From: Litorisediminicola beolgyonensis | GTDB lineage: Bacteria > Pseudomonadota > Alphaproteobacteria > Rhodobacterales > Rhodobacteraceae | NCBI RefSeq assembly: GCF_042679605.1 | Contig: NZ_JBHTMU010000020.1 | Span: 4,703 to 68,702 of the forward strand | Direction: 5' to 3' | Length of the DNA: 64,000 nt | Shown: piece by piece, positions 50,815 to 61,103 of the stretch | Position numbering within the stretch: the first letter of the stretch is position 1 | How the letters are laid out: every line of letters starts with the position of its first letter | Position numbers and translations under genes: made by a program | Notes under the pieces: generated by a model | Seen by the model: only the letters and a program-made list of their open reading frames with translations | Told to the model about the DNA's origin: nothing | Database searches by the model: none

Positions 50815-53016
50815 ATGAGCGATTTCACCATGGAGACCGGCGCCGACGGCGTCGCCATCATCACCTGGGATTGCCCCGGAAAGAGCATGAACGTCCTGTC
50901 GATGGACGCGCTGCGCGCGCTCGACGGGATGATCGACGAGGTGCTGTCGAATGACGACATCAAGGGCGCCGTGATCACCTCGGGCAAGGACAGCTTCGCC
51001 GCCGGCATGGACCTGAACGTCCTTGCGCGGATGAAGGAAGACGCGGGCGACGAGCCGGCGCGGGGTCTCTTCGACGGGATCATGCAGATGCATGGCGCGC
51101 TCCGGAAGATCGAGCGGGCGGGCATGGATCCGAAGACCAACAAGGGCGGCAAGCCCATCGCCGCCGCCCTGCCCGGCACCGCGCTCGGCATCGGCCTCGA
51201 GATCCCGCTGGCCTGTCACCGCATCTTCGTGACCCCAGACCCCAAGGCCAAGATCGGCCTTCCGGAGATCATGGTCGGCATCTTCCCCGGCGCGGGCGGC
51301 ACCACGCGGCTCATGCGCAAGATGGGCGCGATGGCGGCCTCGCCCTTCCTTCTCGAAGGCAAGCTTTCCGATCCGATCAAGGCGCAGAAGGCCGGTCTGG
51401 TGGACGAGGTCGTGGCCGACCCGGTCGGCGCGGCACACGAGTGGGTCTTGAACGCGACCGACAAGGACATCGTGAAGCCCTGGGACGAGAAGGGCTACAA
51501 GATCCCCGGCGGCGCGCCCTACCACCCGGCGGGCTTCATGACCTTCGTCGGCGCCTCGGCGATGGTCAACGCCAACACCAAGGGCGTCTACCCGGCGGCC
51601 AAGGCGCTGCTCTCGGCGGTCTATGAAGGCGCGATGGTGCCCTTCGACACCGCGCTCAAGATCGAGGCGCGGCACTTCGTGAACGTGCTGATGAACCCCT
51701 CCTCCTCGGCTATGATCCGGTCGCTCTTCATCAATAAGGGCAAGCTCGAGAAGGGCGCCGTGCGTCCCGAGGGCGTCTCGGACCAGACGGTCAAGAAGGT
51801 CGGCGTCCTCGGCGCTGGCATGATGGGCGCGGGCATCGCGCTCGTGTCGGCCATTGCCGGGATCGAGGTCGTGCTGATCGACCAGAAGCAGGAGGCCGCC
51901 GACAAGGGCCGCGCCTATACCGAGGCCTACATGGATGCGGGCATCAAGAAGAAGAAGGCGACCGAGGACAAGAAGGAGCGCACGCTCGCGCTGATCACGG
52001 CGACCACCGACTACGCCGCGCTCGAGGGCTGCGACCTGATCATCGAGGCGGTCTTCGAGGATCCGAAGATCAAGGCCGAGGTGACCGCCAAGGTCGAAGA
52101 GGTGATCGGCGAGGACTGCATCTTCGCGACCAACACCTCGACCCTGCCGATCTCGGATCTCGCCCGGGCCTCGAAGCGGCCCGAGCAGTATATCGGCATC
52201 CATTTCTTCTCGCCGGTCGAGAAGATGATGCTGGTCGAGATCATCAAGGGCAAGGAGACCGGCGACCGCGCGGTGGCCAAGGCGCTCGATTACGTGCGCC
52301 AGATCCGCAAGACCCCGATCGTGGTGAACGACGCCCGCTTCTTCTACGCCAACCGCTGCATCATCCCCTATATCAACGAGGGCATCCGCATGGTGGCCGA
52401 GGGCGTCGAGCCCGCGCTGGTCGAGAACGCGGCCAAGAACATCGGCATGCCGCTCGGACCGCTGCAACTTGTGGACGAGACCTCGATCGACCTCGGCGCC
52501 AAGATCGCCCGCGCCACCAAGGCGGCGATGGGCGACGCCTATGCCGACGAGGCGGTGGACGAGGTGATCTTCTGGATGGAGGATGCCGGGAGGCTCGGCC
52601 GCAAGTCCAAGGCCGGGTTCTACGCCTATGACGAGAACGGCAAGCGTCAGGGGCTCTGGGACGGGCTCGGCGACAAGTATCCGGTGGCCGACGAGCAGCC
52701 CGACGTGATCGAGGTGCAGCACCGTCTTCTCTTCGCCCAGGCTCTGGAAGCGGTGCGCGCGCTCGAGGATGGCGTGCTCATGGACATCCGCGAAGGCGAT
52801 GTCGGCGCGATCCTGGGCTGGGGCTTCGCGCCCTGGTCGGGCGGACCGCTGTCCTGGCTCGACATGCTGGGCGCGGCCTTCGCGGCGGAGCGCTGCGACC
52901 AGCTTTCCGCCAAGCACGGAGCGCGCTTCGACTGCCCGGCGCTCCTGCGCGAGATGGCCGACAAGGGCCAGAGCTTCTACGGCCGCTTCGCACCCGAGGC
53001 CGAGGAAGCCGCCTGA
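50815..53016 (+). CDS. fadB: Fatty-acid oxidation complex alpha subunit (enoyl-CoA hydratase/3-hydroxyacyl-CoA dehydrogenase)
   Basis: 733 residues. The N-terminal crotonase domain (FAAGMDLNVLARM, PEIMVGIFPGAGGTTRLMRKMG) hydrates enoyl-CoA; the 3-hydroxyacyl-CoA dehydrogenase Rossmann domain begins near 325 (VGVLGAGMMGAGIALVSAIAG), with FFSPVEKMMLVEII and its catalytic His, and the C-terminal dehydrogenase domains follow. It performs the second and third steps of beta-oxidation. AGGAG lies seven bases before the ATG. It is the last gene of the operon; a hairpin follows at 53024. Confidence 0.96.
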   Translation: MSDFTMETGADGVAIITWDCPGKSMNVLSMDALRALDGMIDEVLSNDDIKGAVITSGKDSFAAGMDLNVLARMKEDAGDEPARGLFDGIMQMHGALRKIERAGMDPKTNKGGKPIAAALPGTALGIGLEIPLACHRIFVTPDPKAKIGLPEIMVGIFPGAGGTTRLMRKMGAMAASPFLLEGKLSDPIKAQKAGLVDEVVADPVGAAHEWVLNATDKDIVKPWDEKGYKIPGGAPYHPAGFMTFVGASAMVNANTKGVYPAAKALLSAVYEGAMVPFDTALKIEARHFVNVLMNPSSSAMIRSLFINKGKLEKGAVRPEGVSDQTVKKVGVLGAGMMGAGIALVSAIAGIEVVLIDQKQEAADKGRAYTEAYMDAGIKKKKATEDKKERTLALITATTDYAALEGCDLIIEAVFEDPKIKAEVTAKVEEVIGEDCIFATNTSTLPISDLARASKRPEQYIGIHFFSPVEKMMLVEIIKGKETGDRAVAKALDYVRQIRKTPIVVNDARFFYANRCIIPYINEGIRMVAEGVEPALVENAAKNIGMPLGPLQLVDETSIDLGAKIARATKAAMGDAYADEAVDEVIFWMEDAGRLGRKSKAGFYAYDENGKRQGLWDGLGDKYPVADEQPDVIEVQHRLLFAQALEAVRALEDGVLMDIREGDVGAILGWGFAPWSGGPLSWLDMLGAAFAAERCDQLSAKHGARFDCPALLREMADKGQSFYGRFAPEAEEAA

Positions 53017-53023
53017 GGCACAG

Positions 53024-53055
53024 ACCGGGGCTGCCCACGCGGCCCCGGTTCTCCT
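53024..53055 (+). terminator. Probable terminator after fadB
   Basis: ACCGGGGC (53024-53031) pairs with GCCCCGGT (53042-53049), loop of 10, followed by a pyrimidine-rich TCTCCTT rather than a pure T-run. It lies 7 bp after the fadB stop. Confidence 0.5.
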
Positions 53056-53170
53056 TCGGGGCGCGTCAGAATCCCTGAAGTCAGAATCGACACCGCTGGC
53101 CTCCGGTCGGAACGCGACCGATCCGCGCCGGAAGGCGCTCGCGGGAAATCGCGCAAGACAGCGCCGGATC

Positions 53171-53200
53171 TTGCATCTCCGCCCTGCCCGCCTCTAATAC
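53171..53200 (+). promoter_or_regulatory. Sigma-70-like promoter, apparently leaderless
   Basis: TTGCAT (53171-53176), 18 bases and TAATAC (53195-53200) precede the ATG at 53206 by five bases. The predicted transcription start is at or next to the start codon, and no Shine-Dalgarno is present, so the DUF1007 mRNA may be leaderless. Confidence 0.5.
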
Positions 53201-53205
53201 CGCGC

Positions 53206-53874
53206 ATGCTCCCTCGCGCCCTGCTCCACGCTTTCGCCTTTGCAACGGTCCTGCCCGGAGCCGCCGGGGCGCATCCCCATGTCTTCATCGACACCGCGTT
53301 CGAGCTGATCTTCGACGCCGACGGAGCGCTCGAAGCCGTGCGCATCGACTGGGCCTATGACGAGTTCTACTCGCTGATGATGATCGAGGAGAGCGGTCTC
53401 GACGCCGATGGCGACGGCAGCCCCGAGCAATCCGCGCTCGACGCCTTTGCCGGCCAGGATGTCGACTGGGCCTCGGGCTTTCCCGGCGATTTCACCATCG
53501 CCCAGGACGGCGAGGCCGTGATGCTTAGCGCCCCGGTGGACCACCGGGTCCGCTACGAGGCCGGGCGGGTCGTGACCTCGCATGTCCGCCCCTTGGTCGC
53601 GCCTCTCGACGTCTCGCAAGGCGCGGTGACCGCGCAGGCCTACGATCCGACCTATTTCGTGGCCTATGACGTGCCCGGGACACCCGGCATCTCCGGGCGC
53701 GAGGATTGCCGCCTCAACCGCGAAACCGCCGACCGCGAGGCCGCAACCGCCGAATATGGCGCAAAACTTGCCGAGATCGACGAAAGCTCCGACACGTTCG
53801 AGGCCGTGGAGCTTCCCGATATCGGCGTGCTCTTCGCCGACCGCTTCCTGCTGACATGCGCCGCCTCCTCCTGA
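53206..53874 (+). CDS. DUF1007 periplasmic protein
   Basis: 222 residues. A signal peptide (LLHAFAFATVLPGAAGA) is followed by HPHVFIDTAFELIFDADG, the beginning of the DUF1007 fold, with a probable metal-binding HPH motif at the mature N-terminus and an acidic DADGDGSPE loop. DUF1007 genes commonly precede a NicO-type metal permease, as here: the next gene overlaps its 3' end by 19 bp. Together they probably handle Ni, Co or Zn in the envelope. No ribosome site is seen; the ATG is five bases behind a -10-like TAATAC. Confidence 0.9.
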   Translation: MLPRALLHAFAFATVLPGAAGAHPHVFIDTAFELIFDADGALEAVRIDWAYDEFYSLMMIEESGLDADGDGSPEQSALDAFAGQDVDWASGFPGDFTIAQDGEAVMLSAPVDHRVRYEAGRVVTSHVRPLVAPLDVSQGAVTAQAYDPTYFVAYDVPGTPGISGREDCRLNRETADREAATAEYGAKLAEIDESSDTFEAVELPDIGVLFADRFLLTCAASS

Positions 53875-54758
53875 TCCCGCTGGCGCTTCTGGCCGTCGCG
53901 GCCGTCTGGGCCTTCGCGAGCGGCCTCGACCAGGATGTCGCGCGCTGGGCCGCGGGCTGGCAGCGCGAGTTCCAGAACGCGCTTGCGGGCGGCCTTCGCG
54001 CGCTCCGGGCGGGCGAGCCCGGGGCAACCGCGGCGCTGGTCGGCCTCTGCTTCGCCTACGGGTTTTTCCACGCGCTCGGCCCCGGCCACGGCAAGTTCCT
54101 GATCGGGGGATACGGCGTCAGCAACGCCGTTCCGCTCGTGCGTTTGTCGGTGATCTCGCTTCTCGCCTCGCTCGGACAAGCCGCGACCGCGATCGTGCTG
54201 GTCTTGGCGGGCCTGACGGTGCTCGGATGGACCCGGGCGCAGTTGACCGGCGTGGCCGAGACCGTCATGCTGCCGCTCAGCGCCTTGGCCATCGGCCTGA
54301 TCGGTCTCTGGATCGCGGCCCGCGGCGCGCGGAGGCTCTGGCGTCTCCGCTCGGCGCCATCCCATGACCACCACCACCACGATCACAGCTGCGGATCGGG
54401 CTGCGGCCACCGCCACGGACCGAGCGCCGAGGAGATCCGCGAGGCCGGCGGGATCAGGGACGCGGCGGCGCTGATCGGCGGGATCGCGATCCGGCCCTGC
54501 TCGGGTGCGATCCTCCTTCTGGTGCTGACCTGGCACATGGATATCCTGGGTGCCGGTATCCTCGGGGCCATCGCCATGTCGACGGGCACCGCCGCGCTCA
54601 CCATCCTCGTTGCGATGAGCAGCGTTTTCCTGCGGGAAAGCGCGCTCTTCTCGCTGTCCGGTGCGGCGCGGGCCGGTCAGATCCTGCCGCCGCTCGAGAT
54701 CGCCGCCGGGATCACGATCCTCATCGTCTCGCTTCAGATGGCCCGGCTCGCGATCTGA
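53856..54758 (+). CDS. NicO-family nickel/cobalt (or zinc) transporter
   Basis: 300 residues with six membrane helices. FHALGPGHGKFLIGGY holds His72 and His78 of the first membrane metal motif; a long cytoplasmic loop (170-188) is HDHHHHDHSCGSGCGHRHG, a metal-binding cluster; RPCSGAILLLVLTWHMD follows. The layout matches RcnA/NicO exporters. The gene starts inside the end of the DUF1007 gene and is coupled to it. It is likely to export Ni or Co, or to move Zn in the direction set by its partner; direction and metal are not certain. Confidence 0.9.
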   Translation: MRRLLLIPLALLAVAAVWAFASGLDQDVARWAAGWQREFQNALAGGLRALRAGEPGATAALVGLCFAYGFFHALGPGHGKFLIGGYGVSNAVPLVRLSVISLLASLGQAATAIVLVLAGLTVLGWTRAQLTGVAETVMLPLSALAIGLIGLWIAARGARRLWRLRSAPSHDHHHHDHSCGSGCGHRHGPSAEEIREAGGIRDAAALIGGIAIRPCSGAILLLVLTWHMDILGAGILGAIAMSTGTAALTILVAMSSVFLRESALFSLSGAARAGQILPPLEIAAGITILIVSLQMARLAI

Positions 54759-54792
54759 GACCGCCCCAGCCTCGTCCGTAACCCGTCGCGAC

Positions 54793-56124
54793 CTATTCGC
54801 GCGGCGCGTCCCGGGCCAGAAGATCGTCGGCGTCCTGCCGCTCGGCGGCGACGAGCGGGATCAGCGCCTTTTCCTCGGACTGATGCGCCGAACCGGAGCT
54901 TTGCTCGACCTTCGGCGAGGGCTTCGGTGTCGAAGGCGACGGGGCCTTCGCAGCCACCTCCGGCAAGGGTCCGGCCCCCTCGAGACGGATTCGGTAGGTC
55001 GTGTCGGGGATCGCGACGCCGGCATCCTCGATCGCGGCCTTCACCAGCCGGATGGCATCGCCGCGGGCCGTGGCGAACCCGGTCGCGTTCTGGTCGATCC
55101 AGCCGGTCACCCGCAGGATCGCGCCGGATTCGGTGATGTTCTCGATCCAGACCAGCTCCTCGGGGTCGTCGAGAACGAAGGGCTGGGCCTTGAGCGCCGC
55201 CTGCGCCAGCACCCGCGTCGCTTCGAGATCCGCGTCGGGGTCGATGCCAATATCGAAGACGAAGCGTCGCGCGGGGTTCTGGGTGTAGTTCACGATCCGG
55301 CCCTTGAAGACCGAGGCGTTCGGGATGCGGATGTGGTTGCCGTCGAGCGACAGAAGGATCGTCGCGCGCGAGGTCAGGCGGATGACCCGGCCGATATCGC
55401 CCTCGATCTCGACAAGGTCGTTCGGCCGGAACGGCTGACGGAGGCTCAGCATGATCGAGGCCACGAAATTCTCGACCGTGTCGCGGACCGCGAAACCGAT
55501 GGCGAGACCGACGATCCCCGCCGCGCCGAGGATGGTCCCGAGAAGCGCCGCCGCGCCGAGAAGATCGAGCGCAACAACGATGCCCACGATGCCGCTGGCG
55601 ACCCGGAAGGCCTGCCGGTAGATGCCCGCGATGAAGGCGTTGGGCGCGAGACGATCCCAGACGGTCAGCCGCGCGCCCCAGAAGCCCAGCGCCAAAATGG
55701 CCGCGAAGGCCACGAGCGCGAGCAACAGGAGCGGCAAGCGGGCGACGAACTGGTCGGCGCGGGCGCGGAAACGGTCGAAGGCGGGATTGATCTGCTGCGC
55801 GATGTCGTCCGACGCGGACAGCGCATCGGTGACCGCGACGACCCCTTCGAGCCGCTCGGCGATCCCGGCCACGTCCTGGCTGACGCCCGGATCCGCCACC
55901 GCGCCGGTCAGCGTGACGACGCCCGCATCGACCGAGACGGTGATCTCGTCATGTCCCAGGGCCGCGATGATGGCGCGCAACCTGTCGGCGATGGCCGTGT
56001 CCGAGGGCGGGTTCTCGACCGAGAGAACCCGGGCGGGCTCGCCCGAGGCGTCCGGCTCCTGGGCCATCGCGGGACCGAGCGGCAGGAGGAGAAGACAGGC
56101 GAGAAGGAGAACGAGGCGCGTCAT
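54793..56124 (-). CDS. Small-conductance mechanosensitive channel (MscS family) with BON-like domain
   Basis: 443 residues: a signal peptide (LVLLLACLLLLPLGPAMA), a periplasmic BON-like domain at about 45-105 (VDAGVVTLTGAVADPGV), three or four helices, and the pore-lining TM3 with the Gly/Ala-rich LGAAGIVGLAIGFAVRDTVENFVASIML, then the MscS beta domain (NDLVEIEGDIGRV) and the alpha/beta domain. The last 50 residues are charged and Pro/Ser-rich. It opens under membrane tension at osmotic downshock. AGAGG lies next to the ATG at 56124, an awkwardly short spacing. It converges with the nickel transporter. Confidence 0.92.
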   Translation of the reverse strand: MTRLVLLLACLLLLPLGPAMAQEPDASGEPARVLSVENPPSDTAIADRLRAIIAALGHDEITVSVDAGVVTLTGAVADPGVSQDVAGIAERLEGVVAVTDALSASDDIAQQINPAFDRFRARADQFVARLPLLLLALVAFAAILALGFWGARLTVWDRLAPNAFIAGIYRQAFRVASGIVGIVVALDLLGAAALLGTILGAAGIVGLAIGFAVRDTVENFVASIMLSLRQPFRPNDLVEIEGDIGRVIRLTSRATILLSLDGNHIRIPNASVFKGRIVNYTQNPARRFVFDIGIDPDADLEATRVLAQAALKAQPFVLDDPEELVWIENITESGAILRVTGWIDQNATGFATARGDAIRLVKAAIEDAGVAIPDTTYRIRLEGAGPLPEVAAKAPSPSTPKPSPKVEQSSGSAHQSEEKALIPLVAAERQDADDLLARDAPRE

Positions 56125-56255
56125 GCCTCTATCTTTAGCGCGTGGCGGGACGATATCCATGCGCGGGCGTATTCCTTAGCGCGCGGATCGGTGTCGGGTG
56201 GACCAGGGGCAAAGCCCCGTCGCCGGGACTCTGCCGAAGTCTTTCAAGCCTGCGC

Positions 56256-57298
<1,043 letters not shown>

Positions 57299-57299
<1 letters not shown>

Positions 57300-58534
57300 C
57301 ACGCATCCTCCCTGTTGGCCCAGGCAAGCCAGATGGCCGCCGTCCAGGTGAACCGGTCGCCGCCACAGGGCGTGGCATCGAGCGGATCGAAATATTCGAA
57401 GAAGCCGCCCGAGCGGATCAGCTCGGCGGTTTCCTTGCGGAGCCGCCGCTCCTCGGCGCTGCGCCCCGCGCTCGTGAGCCCGATGGCGATGAGCGCGTTG
57501 ACCACGGGCCAGGTCGGCCCGCGCCAGTAGCGCCGCGGATCGAAGCTGTCGGCGGCGGGATCGTTCGAGGGGATGCCGTAGCGGACACGGTCCCACATGG
57601 CGGCGAGCTTCTCTTCCATCGCGGCGTTCTCGACGCCTGCGAGAAGGCCCAGCGCCGCGCCCGAGGAGATGGCCGAGGCAAATTCGCCGGTCCGCGCATC
57701 GCGGGCGCAATAGGCCTGCAACTCGTCGTTCCAGATCGACGGCAGCGCCGCCTCGATCTCGGCCGCCATGGCGAGCGGCTCGGTCGGATCCTCGCCCAGA
57801 GTCTCGGCGATGGCGGCAAGGTCGCGGTTCGCGCGGATGAGGATGAAGGTGATCGCCGGATCGGCCATCAGAAATGGCCCGTCCTCGAGGATGGTCTTCT
57901 GATCCCAGCCGCAGGCCCGTCCGAACTGGACCATGGCGATATAGCGGTCGTAATCCTCTTTGCCCGGCCGCATCGAGGCATCGACATGCCCGGTGTCGCG
58001 GCGGGTATAGGTGCCGACCTGGGAGCCGTCGACATTGGCCATGCCGGGATCCCAGTCGGGGCAGTTGTCGCGGCCTGATTCCCAGGGGTGGGTGACGCAG
58101 GCGACGCCCTCGGGGCAGCGCCAGTCGCGCCACCAGCGGTGCCAGGCCAGCATGCGCGGATAAAGCGCGCGGAGCCGCTCGGTCCCGCCAACGCTGTCAT
58201 GGATCTTGCGCGCCAGGATCGCGGCCACGGGCGGCTGCGAGATCCCCGAGGATGCGGGCGTCGTGCCGGGGCCCCAGACCGACGGTCCGGGGAAGTAGCC
58301 GTCGTCTTCCTTGTGAAAGACGATATGCGGCACCATGCCGGTGTCCCACTGGGCCGAGAACAGCGTCTCGAGCTCGGTCCAGGCGCGGTCCGGGTCGAAG
58401 GTCGAGAAGCCCCAGGCGGCAAAAGCGGAGTCCCAGTTCCACTGGAAGGGATAGAGCCCCGCGGTCGGGATCGTGTAGCCGCCGCGGTCGTTGCCGCGCA
58501 GGATCTCCCGGGCGGTCGCGTCGAGATCGGTCAT
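57299..58534 (-). CDS. GH63-like (MGH1-type) glycoside hydrolase
   Basis: 411 residues with the (alpha/alpha)6 toroid of glucosylglycerate/mannosylglycerate hydrolases: YPFQWNWDSAFAAWG near the start, RYWRGPTWPVVNALIAIGL and FFEYFDPLDATPCGGDRFTWTAA, where Glu of FFEYFDP is the expected general base. No signal peptide, so it acts in the cytoplasm on the imported solute. Mannosyl- or glucosylglycerate, osmolytes of marine organisms, are plausible substrates but not proven. ATGs at 58540 and 58534 are possible; AAAGG gives a normal spacing (6) only for 58534. It is coupled to permease and ATPase. Confidence 0.85.
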
Positions 58535-58536
58535 GG

Positions 58537-59805
58537 TCATCCTTTCACCGAGCCTGCGGTGAGGCCCTTGGTCATGAAGCGTTCGAGGCCGAGGAAGATC
58601 GCCATGATCGGCACCGTGGCGATCACCGATCCGGCCATCAGGTGCTGGCGCGGGATCTCGGACGAGTTGAGCATCGCCACTCCGCGCGTCAGCGTGAATT
58701 TCGAGGGATCGTCGAGCAGCATGAAGGCCAGGAGGAACTCGTTCCAGGCGATCATGAAGACGTAGAGCGACACCGAGGCGAGCGCGGGAAGCGACAGCGG
58801 CAGGGTGATCTTCCAGATCACCTGAAGCCGCGAGAGCCCGTCCATGAGGCCCGCCTCCTCGACCTCCGCGGGCAGGCCGCGGAAGTAGCCCTGGAGCATG
58901 TAGAGCGCCACGGGGATGGTGGTGACCGGGTAGATCAGCACGATCCCGAAGATCGTGTTGCGCAGACCGATCATCGAGTAGCCGATGTAGATCGGCAGGG
59001 CGAGAACGATCATCGGCACCATGTAGATCAGCAGGATCGAGCGCGAGAACACCGCCGCGCCGCGGAAGCGGAGCCGTGCGACCGCATAGGCGCCGGGGAT
59101 CGAGAAGAGCAGCGTCAGGAGCACGGTCAGCACCGAGACGTAGAAGCTCGTCCAGAGATAGGAGCCGAAGTTGAACTGCGTCATCAGCTCGTAATAGCTC
59201 GAGAAGAGGCCCCAGCCCTGGCTCAGGTCGAGACTGAAATCCAAGGGGTTCTGAACCAGCTGCTGCTGGTTCTTCAGGCTGGTCATCACCATGACGTAGA
59301 AGGGAATGGCGACGATCGCGGTGAAGAACACGTAGCCGAAGCCGGTCAGGAAGCGGATCACCGCGTCCTCGAACTCGTGCCGGGTCAAGGGCGCCGGAGC
59401 GAGCTGGCCGACCATGCGGTGGACACCCTCTCCCGCGCCGAGACCGGTCGCGAGCGCGGCGACCCAGAAGCTGAGCGCGCCCGGCACCTCCGAGACCACC
59501 GGACCCACGCCGAGCAGCATCGTCACGAGCACCACGACCGCCGATCCGGCCAGAAGCGGCAGGCGCGGCAGCCAGAGCGCGCTCACGCCCAGCGCTGCCC
59601 CCAAGATCAGGACCGGCCAGCCCGAAGGACGGAAGGCCGCGCCGGAGAGAAACGCGCAGGCGACGGCCACGGCGGTCGCGGTGATGGCGAGCCAGAGCAC
59701 GCCCACGAGCGGTGCGGTGACAAGACCGTGCTGGAGCGGCTTGGCCCAGCCCCCGCGCGACAGCGCGGCGGGGGTGCGGGCCGGTCCTTTGGCGGGGCTG
59801 CTCAT
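58537..59805 (-). CDS. MalG-type ABC permease with an extra N-terminal membrane domain
   Basis: 422 residues against about 280 for a usual MalG. The conserved part starts near 155 with the first canonical helix (FFTAIVAIPFYVMVMTSLKN) and carries the EAA loop at 316-340 (VEEAGLMDGLSRLQVIWKITLP) that docks the ATPase. Before it, residues 28-125 hold about four additional hydrophobic helices and a Gly/Ala-rich linker. Such an extension is known in AglG-like permeases but its role is unclear. It overlaps the MalF-type gene by 4 bp and the glycosidase start follows at once. Confidence 0.9.
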   Translation of the reverse strand: MSSPAKGPARTPAALSRGGWAKPLQHGLVTAPLVGVLWLAITATAVAVACAFLSGAAFRPSGWPVLILGAALGVSALWLPRLPLLAGSAVVVLVTMLLGVGPVVSEVPGALSFWVAALATGLGAGEGVHRMVGQLAPAPLTRHEFEDAVIRFLTGFGYVFFTAIVAIPFYVMVMTSLKNQQQLVQNPLDFSLDLSQGWGLFSSYYELMTQFNFGSYLWTSFYVSVLTVLLTLLFSIPGAYAVARLRFRGAAVFSRSILLIYMVPMIVLALPIYIGYSMIGLRNTIFGIVLIYPVTTIPVALYMLQGYFRGLPAEVEEAGLMDGLSRLQVIWKITLPLSLPALASVSLYVFMIAWNEFLLAFMLLDDPSKFTLTRGVAMLNSSEIPRQHLMAGSVIATVPIMAIFLGLERFMTKGLTAGSVKG

Positions 59806-61034
59806 AGTCCCTCCTCCCGGCTGATGAACTTGAAGAAGAAGACCGAGAACACGAGGAGGCAGCCGAAGACCACCACGGCGACCGCCGCGCCCGCGCCGAT
59901 ATTCGACAGCGCGAAGGCCTGCTCGTAGACATTGACGGTGAGCGTGCGGGTGCCCGCGTTGCCGCCGGTCAGAAGGAAGATGTCGTCGAACTTGTTGAAG
60001 GTCCAGATGAAGCGCAGAATGAAGAGCACCGACAGGATCCCCAGAAGCTGCGGCAGCGACAGGAACCAGAACTTCTGGAAGGGCGACGCGCCGTCCATGT
60101 CGGCGGCCTCGTACATGTCGGTGTCGATCGACTGCATCCGCGCCAGGATGAACAGGAACGACAGCGGGAAGTAGCGCCAGATCTCGAAGACCGTGACCAT
60201 GATCAGCGCCAGCGGGCGGTCTCCGAAGAAGTTGATCGCGCTCTCGGTCACGCCCATCCGGATCAGGAGCGCATTGGCCGAGCCCGAGAACGGATCGAAG
60301 AGGATGATCCAGGTGAAGGCCACCGCGATGACGGGGGCCACGTAGGGAAAGAGATAGAGCCCCCGGAGAAGCCCCTGCCCCTTGAACGAGTGATCCAGAA
60401 GCAGCGCCGCGAAGAGCCCGAAGAGAAGCGCGCCCAGCGTGCCGAAGACGGTGTAGAAGAGCGTCACGCCGAAGACGCCCCAGAACTCGTCGCCTTCGAA
60501 GATGCGGGCGAAGTTCTCCCAGGTGAACTCGAAATTCGTCAGGATGTTCGGCGCCGTGCCGGTCAGCGCGGGCGGGCTGTCCTCGGCCAGCTCGCCGAGT
60601 GGCTCGGGATCGCCCTCGGCGGTGACGAAGAGCTCGATCTCGTCGCGACCACCCGCCTCCAGATCGCCGAGGTCACAGAAGATCGCCGCGCCGTCGACCT
60701 CGCAGCGGTCATCGCCCTCGCGCAGGGTGAGACCCTTGGGCAGCGTGTCGCTCAGGGTGACGCCGCGGATGGCCTCTTGCTGGGAAGAGTTCCTGAGCCG
60801 GTATTGCACGCGAAGCTCGTCGCCGTCGCCGCGCAAGGCCTCGCGGGCGACGGGTGCGGGCGGCCGCAGATCGGCCAGCCCGATGGGTTTGACGGAGATC
60901 CAGAAGATCGACAGGAGCGGCAGGATCACCACCAGCGACACCACGATGATGGTGGGCAAAAGCAAGCCCCAGGCGAGGCGCGCTTCGCGTTTCGCGAGCG
61001 GCCCCCGCCCCTTGGGCGGTACGGCAACGGTCAT
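59802..61034 (-). CDS. MalF-type ABC permease with inserted DUF11-like periplasmic domain
   Basis: 410 residues. The first helix (LLPTIIVVSLVVILPLLSIFW) is followed by a periplasmic insertion of about 120 residues. Within it, residues 72-141 read like a DUF11 (surface Ig-like) repeat: RLRNSSQQEAIRGVTLSDTLP, then DLGDLEAGG and a final strand ELFVTAE, with Cys111 and Cys120 that may pair. From about 185 the standard permease core follows, with MYEAADMDGASPFQKFWFLSLP as the EAA loop. The insert sits where MalF carries its P2 domain, which touches the binding protein, so it may have the same job here. It is coupled to the MalG gene. Confidence 0.9.
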   Translation of the reverse strand: MTVAVPPKGRGPLAKREARLAWGLLLPTIIVVSLVVILPLLSIFWISVKPIGLADLRPPAPVAREALRGDGDELRVQYRLRNSSQQEAIRGVTLSDTLPKGLTLREGDDRCEVDGAAIFCDLGDLEAGGRDEIELFVTAEGDPEPLGELAEDSPPALTGTAPNILTNFEFTWENFARIFEGDEFWGVFGVTLFYTVFGTLGALLFGLFAALLLDHSFKGQGLLRGLYLFPYVAPVIAVAFTWIILFDPFSGSANALLIRMGVTESAINFFGDRPLALIMVTVFEIWRYFPLSFLFILARMQSIDTDMYEAADMDGASPFQKFWFLSLPQLLGILSVLFILRFIWTFNKFDDIFLLTGGNAGTRTLTVNVYEQAFALSNIGAGAAVAVVVFGCLLVFSVFFFKFISREEGL

Positions 61035-61103
61035 GGGTCTCCTCCCCCTGGAAGCGTGAGGTCCGGGGCGCGCGCGACTAGCGGCCGCGCCCCGGGGCCG
61101 GCC

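Noticed and set aside
56203..56217. GGGGC-TTT-GCCCC hairpin (minus strand) after the ABC ATPase gene
   Set aside because: Short stem without a T-run; not convincing as a terminator. It may be a fragment of common intergenic repeats.
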